From Algibacter mikhailovii (GTDB lineage Bacteria; Bacteroidota; Bacteroidia; Flavobacteriales; Flavobacteriaceae): a stretch of 64,000 bases of DNA. A program made the position numbers and the translations under genes. A model generated the notes under the pieces. The model worked only from the letters and a program-made list of their open reading frames with translations, ran no database searches and was not told the DNA's origin. The stretch covers positions 1-64,000 of the forward strand of contig NZ_BMWZ01000003.1 in the NCBI RefSeq assembly GCF_014651495.1. Reading direction: 5' to 3'. The stretch's first letter is position 1. Each line of letters begins with the position of its first letter. This document shows positions 28,088 through 36,185 of the stretch, piece after piece.

Positions 28088-28501
28088 TTAATTATATTGG
28101 GTTTTAAAAATATCTATTAATACATCTGGTGGTACAATTTTATTAGGAAAGCTTTCCATTAAATAGAGTACCTTGGTAATAGATTCATGACTCAGCCCCA
28201 TTCTTAATCCAAAATTGTATAATTTTATAACGCTCTTAGAGTTATTGTCTTCATTAGATTCCTGCTCTATATTCATTAAAAGAACTAGTCTATGAAACTG
28301 TACAATACGCTCACTATGAGATTTTAAATGGGTATAAGTTACAGGGTGATTAATTAAATATTCAAAATCAGTACGCGTAATCTCTAGCTGTCTAGCGACA
28401 CCTAATAAAAAATTATACTCCATATTTCTTATATCTTTGTCATGTTTTGCAAAAGCTATCATTTCAGACAAAAGACTTAATTTTTCTACTCTATTAACCA
28501 T
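28088..28501 (-). CDS. TerB-like helical protein
   Basis: A 137-residue, all-alpha-looking cytoplasmic protein. The opening KLSLLSEMIAFAKHDKDI and following NFLLGVARQL resemble the TerB (tellurite-resistance-like) helical family, which binds metal in some members; no full acidic metal site is evident here. It sits convergent to uvrB. Related flavobacterial proteins are sometimes labelled excinuclease subunit B in databases through proximity; nothing in the sequence supports that label. Function unknown. Confidence 0.6.
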   Translation of the reverse strand: MVNRVEKLSLLSEMIAFAKHDKDIRNMEYNFLLGVARQLEITRTDFEYLINHPVTYTHLKSHSERIVQFHRLVLLMNIEQESNEDNNSKSVIKLYNFGLRMGLSHESITKVLYLMESFPNKIVPPDVLIDIFKTQYN

Positions 28502-28873
28502 TACTTAGTGATTTCTTATTAATAATATAAAGTTACACAGAAGAGCCTTTTAATAATCCCTGATTATTCGTCACTTATCGAAAACAAGGACGTATTTAAT
28601 CGTGATTTTGTTATACTTTATCAACCCTTCTATTTTTTTATCCTAAAAAACAGCACTTCATCTTTTGTAACCTTCTAGGATAACCGCGTAAAAAAACACC
28701 TGTAAAGTATTACAATACAGGTAATTAACAATTATTTTCGCAGCAAAATTCGTACGTTTTTTAGATTTAATAATTAAAGTATCTTTACACATTCAACAAA
28801 ACGCCAATTAGCATGGTTACTCTAGAAGAAATCGATGAAATGCATCAGCTAAAGGCTTTAGAATTGCCACCCT
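28502..28873. other. Non-coding interval with a small inverted repeat
   Basis: Between two divergent genes. It holds a 7-base inverted repeat, ACCTGTA at 28698-28704 and TACAGGT at 28716-28722 with an 11-base spacer, of operator-like size. A promoter-like TATCTTTA lies at 28780-28787 on the plus strand. A 23-codon frame (28813-28884) begins with ATG and overlaps the next gene start by 11 bases. Confidence 0.45.
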
Positions 28874-29146
28874 ATGACAAATAATGATATTCTAAAAAAA
28901 TTACGCGTTGCTTTAAAACTTCGTGACGATGATATTGTAAAAATTTTAGCTCTTGTAGATTTTAGAATATCTAAAAGTGAACTTGGTGCTTTTTTCCGAA
29001 GAGAAGATCACCCAAAATATGTAGAATGTGGGGATCAAATTCTAAGAAATTTTTTGAATGGCTTAGTTATTCATATGCGAGGTCCTATGCCTCCCAAACA
29101 AAAATCGACTCCCAAAGGAGAAGGTAGAAAACAAAAAAAAGAGTAA
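28874..29146 (+). CDS. DUF1456 family protein, single-repeat form
   Basis: The 90 residues (NNDILKKLRVALKLRDDDIV, then FFRREDHPKYVECGDQILRNFLNGL) match the DUF1456 family known from Escherichia coli YehS. That protein is about twice as long with two such repeats; only one is present here, and it is most like the second. A lysine-rich tail (PPKQKSTPKGEGRKQKK) follows. The ATG overlaps the end of a 23-codon frame, which could couple translation or be chance. Function unknown. Confidence 0.75.
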   Translation: MTNNDILKKLRVALKLRDDDIVKILALVDFRISKSELGAFFRREDHPKYVECGDQILRNFLNGLVIHMRGPMPPKQKSTPKGEGRKQKKE

Positions 29147-29167
29147 CTCCTAAGGGTTACTCTTTTT
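29133..29167. terminator. Bidirectional terminator between the DUF1456 gene and sucC
   Basis: GAGTAAC at 29141-29147 pairs with GTTACTC at 29156-29162, flanked by an A-run on the left and TTTTT on the right, so it can act for both converging genes. It begins at the DUF1456 stop codon. Confidence 0.8.
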
Positions 29168-29190
29168 AATAACTATTATTTAAATATTAG

Positions 29191-30381
29191 CTAAGCTAAT
29201 ACCTGCTGTACTTTATCAGCGGCCTCTTGAAATTCAGTTGCACTCATTACGTCTAATCCTGAATTATCAATTAACTCTTTTGCTATATCAGCATTTGTTC
29301 CTTGCAAACGTACAATAATAGGTACATTAATATTCCCCATATTCTTGTAAGCATCAATAACACCTTGAGCTACACGGTCACAACGTACAATTCCACCAAA
29401 AATATTAATTAAAATCGCTTTAACTGCTGGATCTTTTAATATGATTTTGAAAGCAGCCTCAACACGTGCAGCATCCGCAGTTCCTCCTACATCTAAAAAG
29501 TTAGCCGGTTCTCCCCCTGCTTGCTTAATTAAATCCATAGTAGCCATTGCTAACCCTGCTCCATTCACCATACACCCAACATTCCCGTCAAGGTCTACAT
29601 AATTTAAGCCTAATTCACCAGCTTCAACTTCAATGGCACTCTCTTCACGCACATCTCTTAAATCAACATAATTTTTATGTCTGTAAAGTGCATTATCATC
29701 AATAGTTACTTTCGCATCTACCGCCATTATTTTATTATCGCTTGTTTTAAGTACAGGATTGATTTCAAATAAAGATGAATCTGATTTCACATAAGCTGTA
29801 TAAAGATTAGTAACAAACTTTGTCATCTCTTTAAAGGCTAAACCAGATAATCCTAAATTAAACGCCACGCGTCTTGCCTGAAATGGCATCAAACCAACTG
29901 CAGGATCTACTTCTTCTGTAAAAATTAAATGTGGCGTTTCTTCAGCTACTGTTTCAATATCCATTCCTCCTTCTGTGGAATACATGATCATATTTCGTCC
30001 TGTACCTCTATTTAACAGCACAGACACATAAAACTCACTGGTTTCCGATTCACCTGGATAATATACATCTTCTGCAACCAATACTTGATGCACTCGTTTA
30101 CCTTCTGCTGAAGTTTGCGGAGTAACTAAATCCATTCCAATGATTTGTCCAGCTATTTCTTCAACCTCTCTTAAGTTTTTAGCAAGCTTAACGCCTCCTC
30201 CTTTTCCTCTTCCACCTGCATGGACTTGAGCCTTTATAACATGCCAACTAGTTCCTGTTTCACTAGTTAATTGCTTTGCTGCTGCCACTGCTTCTTGAGC
30301 ATTTTGGGCAACAATACCTCTTTGGATGCGTACCCCAAAACTGTTTAATATTTCTTTACCTTGATATTCGTGTAAATTCAT
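29191..30381 (-). CDS. sucC: Succinate--CoA ligase subunit beta
   Basis: Substrate-level phosphorylation step of the TCA cycle, together with SucD (not in this window). From the ATG at 30381 the protein has 396 residues, the family length, starting [19 protein letters not shown]-grasp features are clear: [18 protein letters not shown], and in the C-terminal CoA-ligase part [10 protein letters not shown] and GGTADAARV. The frame stays open to 30408 but that extension overlaps the promoter box and lacks family similarity. Separate location from sucD is common in flavobacteria. Confidence 0.96.
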   Translation of the reverse strand: MNLHEYQGKEILNSFGVRIQRGIVAQNAQEAVAAAKQLTSETGTSWHVIKAQVHAGGRGKGGGVKLAKNLREVEEIAGQIIGMDLVTPQTSAEGKRVHQVLVAEDVYYPGESETSEFYVSVLLNRGTGRNMIMYSTEGGMDIETVAEETPHLIFTEEVDPAVGLMPFQARRVAFNLGLSGLAFKEMTKFVTNLYTAYVKSDSSLFEINPVLKTSDNKIMAVDAKVTIDDNALYRHKNYVDLRDVREESAIEVEAGELGLNYVDLDGNVGCMVNGAGLAMATMDLIKQAGGEPANFLDVGGTADAARVEAAFKIILKDPAVKAILINIFGGIVRCDRVAQGVIDAYKNMGNINVPIIVRLQGTNADIAKELIDNSGLDVMSATEFQEAADKVQQVLA

Positions 30382-30407
30382 AATATGCTGTATAATTATA
30401 AGAATCA

Positions 30408-30415
30408 CAAATGTA
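30408..30415 (-). promoter_or_regulatory. -7 box of sucC
   Basis: Minus-strand TACATTTG 27 bases before the sucC start. It overlaps the longer open frame and so supports the downstream ATG. Confidence 0.5.
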
Positions 30416-30534
30416 AATAATAGGCTTAACTTACCCTAATATTTAATTATTAAAACTTTTAATATTTATTGACACATTGTAATTGTTAAATAATTAACAA
30501 AATGTTTATTTTGTATAATATTTCATCTAATGCT

Positions 30535-30563
30535 TTGTAATTTTCGATAAAAAAATATCTTTG
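30535..30563 (+). promoter_or_regulatory. Promoter of lysA
   Basis: A TTG at 30535-30537, an 18-base spacer and TATCTTTG at 30556-30563, close to the consensus. The lysA ATG is 18 bases downstream. Confidence 0.65.
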
Positions 30564-30580
30564 ACAAAAATTTGAATATT

Positions 30581-31813
30581 ATGTTAGAAAATCAATTGCT
30601 GAAAATTGCACAAGATTTCGGAAGTCCAGTTTATGTATATGATGCTGAAAAAATAGAATCTCAATATCATCGATTAACAAATGCCTTTAAAAGCGTAAAA
30701 CATTTAAAACTTAATTATGCTGTAAAAGCATTATCTAACATATCTATTTTAAAGCTTTTTAAATCTCTAGGTTCAGGAATTGATACGGTGTCTATACAAG
30801 AAGTTCAATTAGGGTTAGCTGCAGGGTTCTCTCCAGAACAAATTATATTTACACCAAATGGTGTTTCTTTACAAGAGATAGAAGAAGCGGCCCAGTTAGG
30901 TGTTAAAATTAATATTGATAATTTATCTATTCTAGAACAGTTTGGAACTAAACATCCTAAAACACCTGTTTGTATTCGTATTAATCCCCATGTGATGGCT
31001 GGTGGAAATGCCAATATTTCGGTAGGCCATATTGACTCTAAGTTTGGTATTTCCATACATCAAATACCTCATATTTTGCGTATTGTTGAAAATACTAAAA
31101 TGAATATCAATGGTATTCACATGCATACGGGTAGTGACATCTTAGATATTGAGGTATTTCTTTATGCGAGTGAAATATTATTTGACACAGCAAAGCAATT
31201 CAAAAATTTAGACTTTATTGATTTCGGTTCTGGGTTTAAAGTACCTTATAAAGAAGGTGATATTGAAACCAATATTGAAGAATTAGGTAAGAAATTATCA
31301 AATAGATTTAATGCGTTCTGTAAAGAGTACGGTAAAGATTTAACCTTGGCTTTTGAGCCTGGAAAATTCTTGGTTAGTGAATCTGGTAGCTTTTTAACTC
31401 AAGTTAATGCTGTAAAGCAAACTACGTCTACTGTTTTTGCTCAAGTGGATTCAGGATTTAATCATTTAATTCGCCCAATGTTTTACGGTTCTCACCATGA
31501 TATCGTTAACATTTCCAATCCTAATGGACGTGAACGTTTTTACACCGTGGTAGGCTATATTTGTGAAACTGATACTTTTGGAAATAATAGACGTATAAAC
31601 GAAATTAAAGAAGGGGATATACTTTGTTTTAAAAATGCAGGGGCTTATTGTTTCTCAATGGCCAGTAATTATAATTCAAGATGCAGACCAGCAGAAGTAC
31701 TGTGGTATAATAACAAAGCACATGTGATAAGAAAACGAGAAACGTTTGACGATATATTAAGGAATCAAGTAGAACTTGATTTTTCACCTAAAAAGGAAAA
31801 AGTCATCGCATAA
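30581..31813 (+). CDS. lysA: Diaminopimelate decarboxylase
   Basis: Last step of lysine synthesis: PLP-dependent decarboxylation of meso-diaminopimelate. Start ATG at 30581; an in-frame TTG at 30572 is less likely because it is so close to the promoter. About 410 residues, with the Schiff-base lysine in NYAVKALSN (near residue 50), HMHTGSDI, the phosphate-binding GSGFKVPYKEGD, FEPGKFLVSESG, and the C-terminal barrel residues CETDTFG and GAYCFSMASNYN that form the substrate pocket at the dimer interface. Fold type III alanine-racemase-like barrel. Standalone transcription unit. Confidence 0.95.
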   Translation: MLENQLLKIAQDFGSPVYVYDAEKIESQYHRLTNAFKSVKHLKLNYAVKALSNISILKLFKSLGSGIDTVSIQEVQLGLAAGFSPEQIIFTPNGVSLQEIEEAAQLGVKINIDNLSILEQFGTKHPKTPVCIRINPHVMAGGNANISVGHIDSKFGISIHQIPHILRIVENTKMNINGIHMHTGSDILDIEVFLYASEILFDTAKQFKNLDFIDFGSGFKVPYKEGDIETNIEELGKKLSNRFNAFCKEYGKDLTLAFEPGKFLVSESGSFLTQVNAVKQTTSTVFAQVDSGFNHLIRPMFYGSHHDIVNISNPNGRERFYTVVGYICETDTFGNNRRINEIKEGDILCFKNAGAYCFSMASNYNSRCRPAEVLWYNNKAHVIRKRETFDDILRNQVELDFSPKKEKVIA

Positions 31814-31815
31814 CT

Positions 31816-31849
31816 AAAAAAAGCGTTTCAATTTTGAAACGCTTTTTTT
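31816..31849. terminator. Bidirectional terminator after lysA
   Basis: A perfect 15-base stem (A-run plus AGCGTTTCA and its complement ending in a T-run) with a 4-base loop. Serves lysA and the convergent T9SS gene. Confidence 0.85.
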
Positions 31850-31869
31850 GTCTAATATAGTTATTGAAT

Positions 31870-32823
31870 TTATTGTTTAATAAACCTCTTATTAATTATT
31901 CCCCTTTGGGTTTGTATTGAAGCGACATACATACCTGATGGCAAATGGCTTACATCTACAATCGCTTTTTTAGTTTCAAGCTTTAAAATTACCCGTCCAG
32001 ACAAATCTGAAATACTGATGGCATTAACTTCTACTCCGTCATTAGCACTTAATCTAAGTATATCTTTCACTGGGTTATTGGTTAATTTTAAATCGGCTTC
32101 AATTCCCTTAAACGTTGTTGTACTTAAAACAGATGATGATAAACTTTCCATAGTTGTATTATCAATATTGGCAAGGGGGACTTGAAGACGCGTAGATCTA
32201 AAAACAAGATCATCACTATTTGCGTCATAATAAAAGTATGTAGTCTGAGTACCAGTAGCAGGAACAAGTCCTCCAACCAAAAGATTTAAATTTTGCACAA
32301 TTTTCAAACGCGTAACAGCACCGTCAAAAGCTTCTAGTTTTAAAATACCCCATGCGTCAACTGCTACATCAATAGTGCTAGAGTTTAATATATTACCTGA
32401 AACTGGTCCTGTAAACGTACCCTCTAGATCGTCAGTATTGGAATAACCATAACTTAAAGGAAAAGCGCCTATAACGGCAAAATTAGTATAAGACAGTTGA
32501 ATACCTGATGACAATGCAGATGTAACAGATAATACATCATCGGTAGTATTTAGTCCAATTTCACTTATTAAAATAGAACCTTCACTTGTTCGAATTACTG
32601 AGTTAGGAGGTGTTTCAACAAACGTATCGGTTAATAATGTTGTTGTTGCCGCAAGTCCGGTAAAATCCCAAGACACATTAGCTCCTGTCGGCGATTGATC
32701 AATAGCTCCTGTTAGCAAATAATATTGAGAACCTGTGGCACTTTGAAATGACTCAATGTCCGCTTGAGAAAAACCATGTAAGTTTATAAATACTAGTAAT
32801 GTCGTTATTATTCTTAATTTCAT
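31870..32823 (-). CDS. T9SS type A sorting domain protein
   Basis: A secreted 317-residue protein. Residues 1-19 are a signal peptide (ends HGFSQ). The central 220 residues are beta-rich with many Thr, Ser and Gly and no recognised enzyme motif. The last 70 residues are a type A sorting domain: LTNNPVKDILRL, ISISDLSGRVIL, LPSGMYVASIQT, and a basic end NKRFIKQ, typical for T9SS cargo that is anchored or released at the surface. A minus-strand TAATTTTG at 32865-32858 may be its -7 box. Role unknown. Confidence 0.85.
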   Translation of the reverse strand: MKLRIITTLLVFINLHGFSQADIESFQSATGSQYYLLTGAIDQSPTGANVSWDFTGLAATTTLLTDTFVETPPNSVIRTSEGSILISEIGLNTTDDVLSVTSALSSGIQLSYTNFAVIGAFPLSYGYSNTDDLEGTFTGPVSGNILNSSTIDVAVDAWGILKLEAFDGAVTRLKIVQNLNLLVGGLVPATGTQTTYFYYDANSDDLVFRSTRLQVPLANIDNTTMESLSSSVLSTTTFKGIEADLKLTNNPVKDILRLSANDGVEVNAISISDLSGRVILKLETKKAIVDVSHLPSGMYVASIQTQRGIINKRFIKQ

Positions 32824-33302
32824 GAGAATTTGTTTTATTGTTTTAATTTAAACATAACAAAATTACAAAAAAGGAGTTCCCGCATATCGTAGTTATCCTA
32901 CAGTATGTAGAATATATAATAAAACTTGAATTAGAGGTTTTACATAAATATTGATTATAATATCCCGGTCGTAATCCAATTATGAGTTTCCCAAATTGGT
33001 GGATTAACACAAAACTGATAAACAAATGTTAACGCAATTTTAATCATATGCCATTTTTCATATGTTTTCCGAAAACAAGTTGTTAATATTCAATATTTTA
33101 AACTATCTTAAAAAACAATACCCTAAATCTTTTTGTTAGTTACAATTCAAAAGATATAATTATGAGAAAATTCAATGGTATTTTTCGTGTGGTGTTCTGC
33201 TTCTTTTCTAAACATTTTTATCATACATACCACACGCCTTAGTTTTTTAGCTCTAACTTATGCTTAGCTTTAATTCTATGATATTTATCTAAACCAACCA
33301 AT
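32824..33302. other. Long intergenic region with palindromes and a possible leader peptide
   Basis: It contains a 7-1-7 palindrome, TGTTTTC and GAAAACA, at 33063-33077. A 26-codon frame follows (33162-33242, starting MRKFNGIF, rich in Phe and with HTYHT near its end). Inside that frame is an 8-base inverted repeat, CGTGTGGT at 33186-33193 and ACCACACG at 33229-33236, with TTTTTT shortly after. The layout resembles a transcription attenuator, but the next gene is a transporter of unknown substrate. A 60-codon minus-strand frame at 32843-33025 looks spurious. Confidence 0.35.
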
Positions 33303-34628
33303 TTGAAATTAAAAACCTTACAATTAGAAAGAAACAGGCTATTCCTTTCTGAAAATCCAGTACTACGTTACATAACTTTCTCTACACTTTATATAGCCCA
33401 AGGTATCCCGGAAGGCATTACCTTTTTTGCTATTCCGGCATGGTTGGCAATGAACAATAAAACACCTACTGAAATTGCGAGCTTTGTAGCCGTTATTGGC
33501 ATACCATGGAGTTTTAAAATTCTTATGGCACCATTCATGGATAGATTTACCATACTAGCTATGGGGCGAAAAAGACCCTGGGTTATTTTTGGTCAACTAG
33601 GATTAATAGTTAGTTTTTTGTCTATTGGCTTAATTCATGATCCTTTAAATAATCTAAACGAATTAATGATTGCAGGCTTCTTTATTAGCTTTTTTGGAGC
33701 CTTTCAAGATGTTGCCACAGATGGCATGGTCATAGACGTTGTACCTCTGCAGGAACAGGCAAGAGCAAATGGTTTAATGTGGGGGTCTAAAACTATTGGA
33801 ACAGCTTTATCTTTAGTCATTGGCACCGCACTTATTAATATGTTAGGATTTACAAGTGCTGTTTCTTCATTATCTATCGCCGTTGCATTTATTATACTTG
33901 TACCTGTATTCATAAGAGAACGATCTGGAGAAAAATTAATGCCATGGACAGATGGTAAAGCCCATGAAAATTCAAAAAAATCCCAACTAAAAAGCTGGAA
34001 AAAAATAATTACTAGCATTTTAAAAGTAGTTATTCTACCTTCCACTATTATAATGGGAATTGCCTCCATTATAAATGGCGCCCTGTATGGTATGGTTGAT
34101 ACGCTTTTACCTATTTTTACCATTCAACAATTGGGGTGGACCAATACATCATATTCCGAAGTTTATTCAATTACTTCTGTTGTAGGCGGTATTTTTGGTA
34201 TGTTCGCAGGCGGGGCGCTTGTTGATTTTTTTGGGGATAAAAAGATGATTATTATTTATCTTTTTATAATAATGGTTTTAATTGGCGGTTTGGCCTTTTT
34301 ACCCCATTTCTGGAGCAATGATAAATTTATCTTTGGGTTTATCTTACTTTACTCCTTGTTTTATACATTCTTATGTATTGGTATGTTTGCGGCAAGTATG
34401 AAACTATGTTGGCAGGTTGTTGCAGCAACACAATTTACAATGTTTATGGCACTTTCAAACATGGGCCGTGCCATTGGGTCTGGTCTTGTTGGCACACTCA
34501 AGGATCTCATGTCTTGGGAGTATGTTTTATTATGTACTGCTTTATCTCCTCTATTTACTATAATACTCGTTAAAATTATCAACTTTAAAGAACACAGAAA
34601 CAAACTTAACACCTTCAACAAAACCTAA
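33303..34628 (+). CDS. MFS transporter, AmpG/PAT-like
   Basis: A 441-residue inner-membrane protein with about 12 hydrophobic helices. YIAQGIPEGITFFAIPAWL (near 32-50), the loop PFMDRFTILAMGRKRPW (near 78-94) and FGAFQDVATDGMVIDVVP (near 134-151) follow the pattern of the AmpG-like (peptide-acetyl-CoA transporter) branch of the major facilitator superfamily. AmpG itself imports muropeptides, but this branch has many unassigned members, so the substrate is open. The start is TTG: no in-frame ATG occurs before the first helix and a stop lies at 33279-33281. Confidence 0.8.
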   Translation: MKLKTLQLERNRLFLSENPVLRYITFSTLYIAQGIPEGITFFAIPAWLAMNNKTPTEIASFVAVIGIPWSFKILMAPFMDRFTILAMGRKRPWVIFGQLGLIVSFLSIGLIHDPLNNLNELMIAGFFISFFGAFQDVATDGMVIDVVPLQEQARANGLMWGSKTIGTALSLVIGTALINMLGFTSAVSSLSIAVAFIILVPVFIRERSGEKLMPWTDGKAHENSKKSQLKSWKKIITSILKVVILPSTIIMGIASIINGALYGMVDTLLPIFTIQQLGWTNTSYSEVYSITSVVGGIFGMFAGGALVDFFGDKKMIIIYLFIIMVLIGGLAFLPHFWSNDKFIFGFILLYSLFYTFLCIGMFAASMKLCWQVVAATQFTMFMALSNMGRAIGSGLVGTLKDLMSWEYVLLCTALSPLFTIILVKIINFKEHRNKLNTFNKT

Positions 34629-34871
34629 ACACTTAATAAACAGACACTTAATTACAATCCCGATTATTACAAGATAAACACTGCTTTTTTAATAAAATTT
34701 TACTAAATTTAGAATTCTCTTACTAACCACCAGAGTACAATTCTCAATAGTTGAATTAATAGCATAGACCAGCCCTAAATTGATTTTTTAATTTTAAACG
34801 CATTAGTATTAAAACACTGAATGCAATAAAACTGTAACTATTTAAAATCAATTATAACCAAAACCAAAATT

Positions 34872-35597
34872 ATGCGAAAATTAATTCTCACACTGCTATT
34901 AATTCCAATGGTAGTATTGTCACAAGAAAATGAAAGCTTTTTATTAAACATGAGCGAAATTAGCGTTAAATATGGGCATACAGCTCAATTTATTGAGGGT
35001 GTAAAATCCTGGAAAAAATGCTACAAGGAAAACGACGGAAAAGAGCCATGGAATATGTGGAGAAGAGTACAAGGTAAAGGTAGCGTTTTTACTTTAACAA
35101 GCGCAATGGCCAACTGGGCGGAAATGGATGAAGATAGCGACCCGGCAGCAAAAGCATGTCGCATGACTGTCGTTAATTCAATTAGACCGCATGTAAAAGG
35201 CATTCATTACAATATTGCCAGATCCATGCCTGACTATAGTATGGATAAATTACCTGAGGGTACTACCGTTGTATGGGTTTACAGTGTAAAAGTTAATAAT
35301 TCAACAGATTTCAAAGATGTAGTTAAACAAGTAAATACAGCTCTTAAAAATGCTGAAGGTTCTTCAAGAGGCCTTTGGTATGGCGTTGTTGGCGGTGGTC
35401 CTGATGTTCCTGATTACTTTGTATCCACACCTTTCAAAAATTTTGCTGACTTAGACAATGATCAAGACGGTGTTTGGAAAATTTATGAAGATGCTAATGG
35501 CAAGAAGAAAACTGATGCCTTAAGAGCGAAATTTAGAGCTTCAGTTTCAAGTGACTGGTCTTACATGTATGAGCTTATGCCAGAACTTTCATTTTAA
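34872..35597 (+). CDS. Unrecognised exported protein (241 aa)
   Basis: I do not recognise the family. Residues 1-17 are a signal peptide (LILTLLLIPMVVLSQ). The mature part is soluble, moderately acidic and tryptophan-rich, with KSWKKCYKENDGKEPWNMWRR near 45-65 and two cysteines. Two similar halves seem to exist (about 25-105 and 120-215, each with a F..GV/FKDVVKQV-like helix and W at similar places), reminiscent of duplicated dimeric alpha-beta barrel (ABM-like) domains; this is inference. A 19-base hairpin follows the gene. Confidence 0.6.
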   Translation: MRKLILTLLLIPMVVLSQENESFLLNMSEISVKYGHTAQFIEGVKSWKKCYKENDGKEPWNMWRRVQGKGSVFTLTSAMANWAEMDEDSDPAAKACRMTVVNSIRPHVKGIHYNIARSMPDYSMDKLPEGTTVVWVYSVKVNNSTDFKDVVKQVNTALKNAEGSSRGLWYGVVGGGPDVPDYFVSTPFKNFADLDNDQDGVWKIYEDANGKKKTDALRAKFRASVSSDWSYMYELMPELSF

Positions 35598-35613
35598 TCA
35601 CATTCTAGAATCA

Positions 35614-35659
35614 AATAATACAGTAATGCTTAATACCATCTAAGCATTACTGTATTATT
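35614..35659. terminator. Strong hairpin after the 241-aa gene
   Basis: AATAATACAGTAATGCTTA at 35614-35632 pairs perfectly with its complement at 35641-35659 across an 8-base loop. It begins 17 bases after the stop codon. No T-run follows, so it may work as a terminator for either strand or as a transcript-end stabiliser. Confidence 0.55.
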
Positions 35660-35842
35660 ACAAACCAAGAGTTCGAAAAAAGGAAACATTTCCATATTAC
35701 CTGATGTTTTATTTTTTATAATGTCGTTTTCTTTTGGTATTTTACTAAAGTATGGCCTATTTTTTCAACCTGCTTTAGCTATTAAGAATATACTATCTAA
35801 GTTTATCTCCTTCTTTTCGTAACCCTTTTTTTTTGGTTTAAC

Positions 35843-36108
35843 ATGCAATTCATTAAGATGATAACCAAACTGAAACTATCAATTATTCCTGCATCGTGGC
35901 TAATTTCAATAGCCTTAACTTTTTTAGAATTGTATGGCACACTAAACCAGAATATTTTATGGTCTATTTAGAACATGATGGATACTTATGGGGTGAACAT
36001 AAAATGTTAATTAAAACACTAAGGACCAGCGATTTAATTCTATTAAGTAATTCAAGAACAGGATATAATTTTAGCACGAATGTTTGGGGAAGAAATAAAA
36101 GATATTAA
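35843..36108 (+). pseudogene. Frameshifted 5' fragment of an SGNH-like gene
   Basis: Two overlapping short frames add up to the N-terminal part of the next intact gene. Frame 1 (ATG 35843, stop 35969-35971) gives a membrane anchor ending LTFLELYGTLNQN. Frame 2 (to 36108) gives DGYLWGEHK, then DLILLSNSRTGYNF and VWGRN, which lines up with EKALWAMTR, DVIILGSSRAYFDI and QWKNE of the downstream protein, including the candidate nucleophile serine. The rest of the gene is missing. This reads as a decayed duplicate; the identity is low, so divergence is old. Confidence 0.5.
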
Positions 36109-36185
36109 ATCAATACCTCTTTTTTGGAAAATATACTAACAAGCGATGGCTATTTAATAAAACAACAACCAAAACCAACCAGAAA

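Noticed and set aside
32843-33025. 60-codon minus-strand frame in the intergenic region
   Set aside because: No similarity or promoter support; overlaps the candidate promoter of the T9SS type A gene.
33704-34123. 139-codon minus-strand frame inside the MFS gene
   Set aside because: Hydrophobic antisense shadow of transmembrane segments.
35721-35822. 33-codon frame between the 19-base hairpin and the broken SGNH fragment
   Set aside because: Too short, no initiation signal and no similarity to neighbours.
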